A DNA stretch of 6,704 nt, from assembly GCA_002771315.1 (NCBI GenBank), contig PCSF01000218.1, positions 1 to 6,704 on the forward strand, written 5' to 3'. Shown in pieces: positions 5,509 through 6,704 of this stretch (the stretch's first letter is position 1; each line of letters starts with the position of its first letter). The notes under the pieces are model-generated. The model worked only from the letters and a program-made list of their open reading frames with translations. It did no database searches and was not told the DNA's origin. A program made the position numbers and the translations under genes. This DNA is from Desulfobacterales bacterium CG23_combo_of_CG06-09_8_20_14_all_52_9 (GTDB lineage: Bacteria; Desulfobacterota; Desulfobacteria; Desulfobacterales; UBA2156).

Positions 5509-6456
5509 ATGAAAAAGCCGATGCAAAAACCGGTGCTCCTGGTGGCCCTGGGCGGAAACGCCCTGATCCGAAAAGGGCAAGAGGGTACCTTAACCCAGCA
5601 ATTTCAAAACCTCGCCGTCCCCATACGCCAGATCGCCCGGCTTTCGGCGACCCATAAAATCATCATCACCCACGGCAACGCCCCCCAGGTGGGAAGCCTG
5701 CTCTTGCAACAGGAAAGCTGCCCATCGGTTGCGAAACTCCCCTTAGAAATTTTGGTGGCCCAGACCCAGGGATGGATCGGCTACATGATCGAATCCACAC
5801 TTGACAGCCACCTCATGGAACTGGGAATTCCCTTCCACCCGATAGTGAGCCTGATAAGCTACGTAGTGGTGGATCCGAAGGATCCGGCATTTTCCGCCCC
5901 CACCAAGCCCATCGGCCCCATTTATAAAAGGAAAAAGGATGCGCCTTCCGGATATCCCATCATCCAAACCCCGAAGGGGTATCGCCGCGCGGTGGTTTCT
6001 CCCAGGCCGGTGACCATCGTGGAAAAACGGGAGATCAAACGCCTGATCGAGGAGGATTTCATTGTCATCTGCTGCGGAGGCGGCGGGATTCCGGTCATCC
6101 GGGAAGGGCGTGCCTTTTCCGGGGTGGATGCCGTAATCGATAAGGATTTGGCTTCCGCAAAGCTTGCCGAAGAGGTGGGGGTCGACATCTTCGTCATCGC
6201 CACCGATGTCCCTGGTGCGGCGCTTGATTTTTCCACAGAACAGGCAAGGTTTCTGAAAAAGGTGACCCTTAAAAAAGCCGAGCAATATTTGGTTGCCGGG
6301 CAATTTCCCGCCGGGTCCATGGGACCGAAGGTGGATGCCTGCATCCGATTCTTAAAAAACAACGGGAAACGGGCCATGATCACTTCCATCGACGCCATCG
6401 AAAAAGCGCTGGAAGGGAAAGCCGGGACGCAATTCATCGGCCTGGTCGGGCACTAG
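5509..6456 (+). CDS. arcC: carbamate kinase
   Basis: The 315-residue cytoplasmic enzyme of the amino-acid kinase fold catalyses reversible phosphate transfer between carbamoyl phosphate and ADP, giving ATP, ammonia and CO2. Family motifs run in order: ALGGNAL (13-19), THGNAPQVG (54-62), QTQGWIGY (85-92), KPIGPIY (133-139), SPRP (164-167), CCGGGGIPV (188-196), GVDAVIDKDLA (205-215), ATDVPGAALDF (231-241) and PAGSMGPKVDA (267-277). K212, D213 and K274 are candidates for the conserved nucleotide and phosphate contacts. The length is normal. Two places differ from the usual pattern: alanine replaces glycine in THGNGPQVG, and the ATP-site segment lacks the usual aromatic/Asn of TDVDxVYxNF. The ATG has AAGG four bases upstream; an in-frame ATG at 5521 is a less likely start. 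It is third in the DUF4124 operon. No arginine deiminase or ornithine carbamoyltransferase gene is nearby, so the source of carbamoyl phosphate is open. Confidence 0.93.
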   Translation: MKKPMQKPVLLVALGGNALIRKGQEGTLTQQFQNLAVPIRQIARLSATHKIIITHGNAPQVGSLLLQQESCPSVAKLPLEILVAQTQGWIGYMIESTLDSHLMELGIPFHPIVSLISYVVVDPKDPAFSAPTKPIGPIYKRKKDAPSGYPIIQTPKGYRRAVVSPRPVTIVEKREIKRLIEEDFIVICCGGGGIPVIREGRAFSGVDAVIDKDLASAKLAEEVGVDIFVIATDVPGAALDFSTEQARFLKKVTLKKAEQYLVAGQFPAGSMGPKVDACIRFLKNNGKRAMITSIDAIEKALEGKAGTQFIGLVGH

Positions 6457-6462
6457 AAGAAT

Positions 6463-6704
6463 TCAGCAGACCCCGCAGGCATGGCAGGATTCCATGGGGC
6501 ACGGCGGCGACGGTTTTGCTTCCATGGCCCTTCGAAATTCCCTTTTTAAGAACTCCTTTTGAATGCCGTGATCGATAAAGTCCCAGGGGAGGAGCTCATT
6601 GAAATCTTTTTGCCGGTGGACATAGAATCCGGGGTTGATGGAGGAAGTTTTAAGGGTCTGCGACCAATTCCCCTGGTTTTCATGCACGGAAACCAGGACT
6701 TCCG
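6463..6704 (-). CDS. C-terminal part of a TIGR03960-like B12-binding-type radical SAM protein (partial)
   Basis: An open minus-strand frame runs in from the right edge and gives the last 79 residues of a larger protein. A GTG at 6687 is only an internal valine; the frame is open through EVLVS to the edge. The segment FNELLPWDFIDHGIQKEFL, then KREFRRAMEAKPSPPC and the ending CHACGVC, matches my recollection of the conserved tail of TIGR03960-type radical SAM proteins. In these, an LPWD(H/F)I-GV-KEFL block precedes a Cys-rich end. The tail has the spacing C-x4-C-x2-C-x2-C, with the last cysteine as the final residue, and could bind a metal or an extra cluster. The radical SAM CxxxCxxC core would lie outside the window. 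Its stop is six bases from the arcC stop, tail to tail. The family call rests on memory of the tail only. Confidence 0.72.
   Translation of the reverse strand, partial: EVLVSVHENQGNWSQTLKTSSINPGFYVHRQKDFNELLPWDFIDHGIQKEFLKREFRRAMEAKPSPPCPMESCHACGVC

Noticed and set aside
5743..6303. 186-residue minus-strand ORF antisense to arcC.
   Set aside because: It lies wholly inside the intact carbamate kinase gene, and its Gly/His/Asp-rich translation is typical of an antisense shadow.

Overview
The window looks like a chromosomal piece from an anaerobic bacterium of the Desulfobacterota (the sulfate reducers and relatives formerly called Deltaproteobacteria). The main reasons are a Desulfovibrio-type hybrid cluster protein with the CX2CX8CX5C N-terminus, an FNR-like palindrome of the kind described for HcpR regulators upstream of it, and the conserved tail of a TIGR03960-like radical SAM protein at the right edge. 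The order or genus cannot be fixed from the sequence alone. There are no insertion sequences, tRNAs, rRNAs, CRISPR repeats or phage genes, and nothing suggests recent transfer.

Layout, left to right. Positions 1-211 are AT-richer leader sequence with no convincing gene. A TerC-family integral membrane protein (212-934, +) is followed after 75 bases by a SLOG/Rossmann protein of the putative molybdenum-cofactor-carrier family, fused to a C-terminal DUF6794-like domain (1010-1837, +). A possible 41-residue ORF (1877-2002, +) comes next, and a strong rho-independent terminator (2042-2076) closes this rightward group. The hybrid cluster protein gene hcp lies convergently on the minus strand (2091-3719). 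Its leader (3720-4034) carries a perfect 14-bp TTGAC-N4-GTCAA palindrome centred 41.5 bases upstream of the start point implied by a candidate -10 box. This is the layout expected of a class II FNR/HcpR-activated promoter.

A short NTF2-like predicted lipoprotein (4035-4529, +) starts with TTG and has its own sigma70-like promoter. After a 299-base spacer, a second sigma70-like promoter with a palindrome over its -10 box precedes a likely three-gene operon. This operon contains an exported DUF4124 protein (4829-5302), an unlisted 55-residue membrane protein (5326-5493) and carbamate kinase arcC (5509-6456). The window ends in the C-terminal 79 codons of a minus-strand radical SAM protein (6463-6704), tail to tail with arcC.

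The genes do not form one obvious pathway. hcp belongs to nitrosative-stress or NO detoxification, arcC to carbamoyl-phosphate/ATP metabolism, and the TerC protein probably to metal-ion handling. No arginine deiminase or ornithine carbamoyltransferase gene accompanies arcC here. I see no clear new multi-gene system. The best leads are the hcp control region, the palindrome-embedded promoter of the DUF4124 operon, the SLOG-DUF6794 fusion, unusual residues in the carbamate kinase, and two small ORFs.
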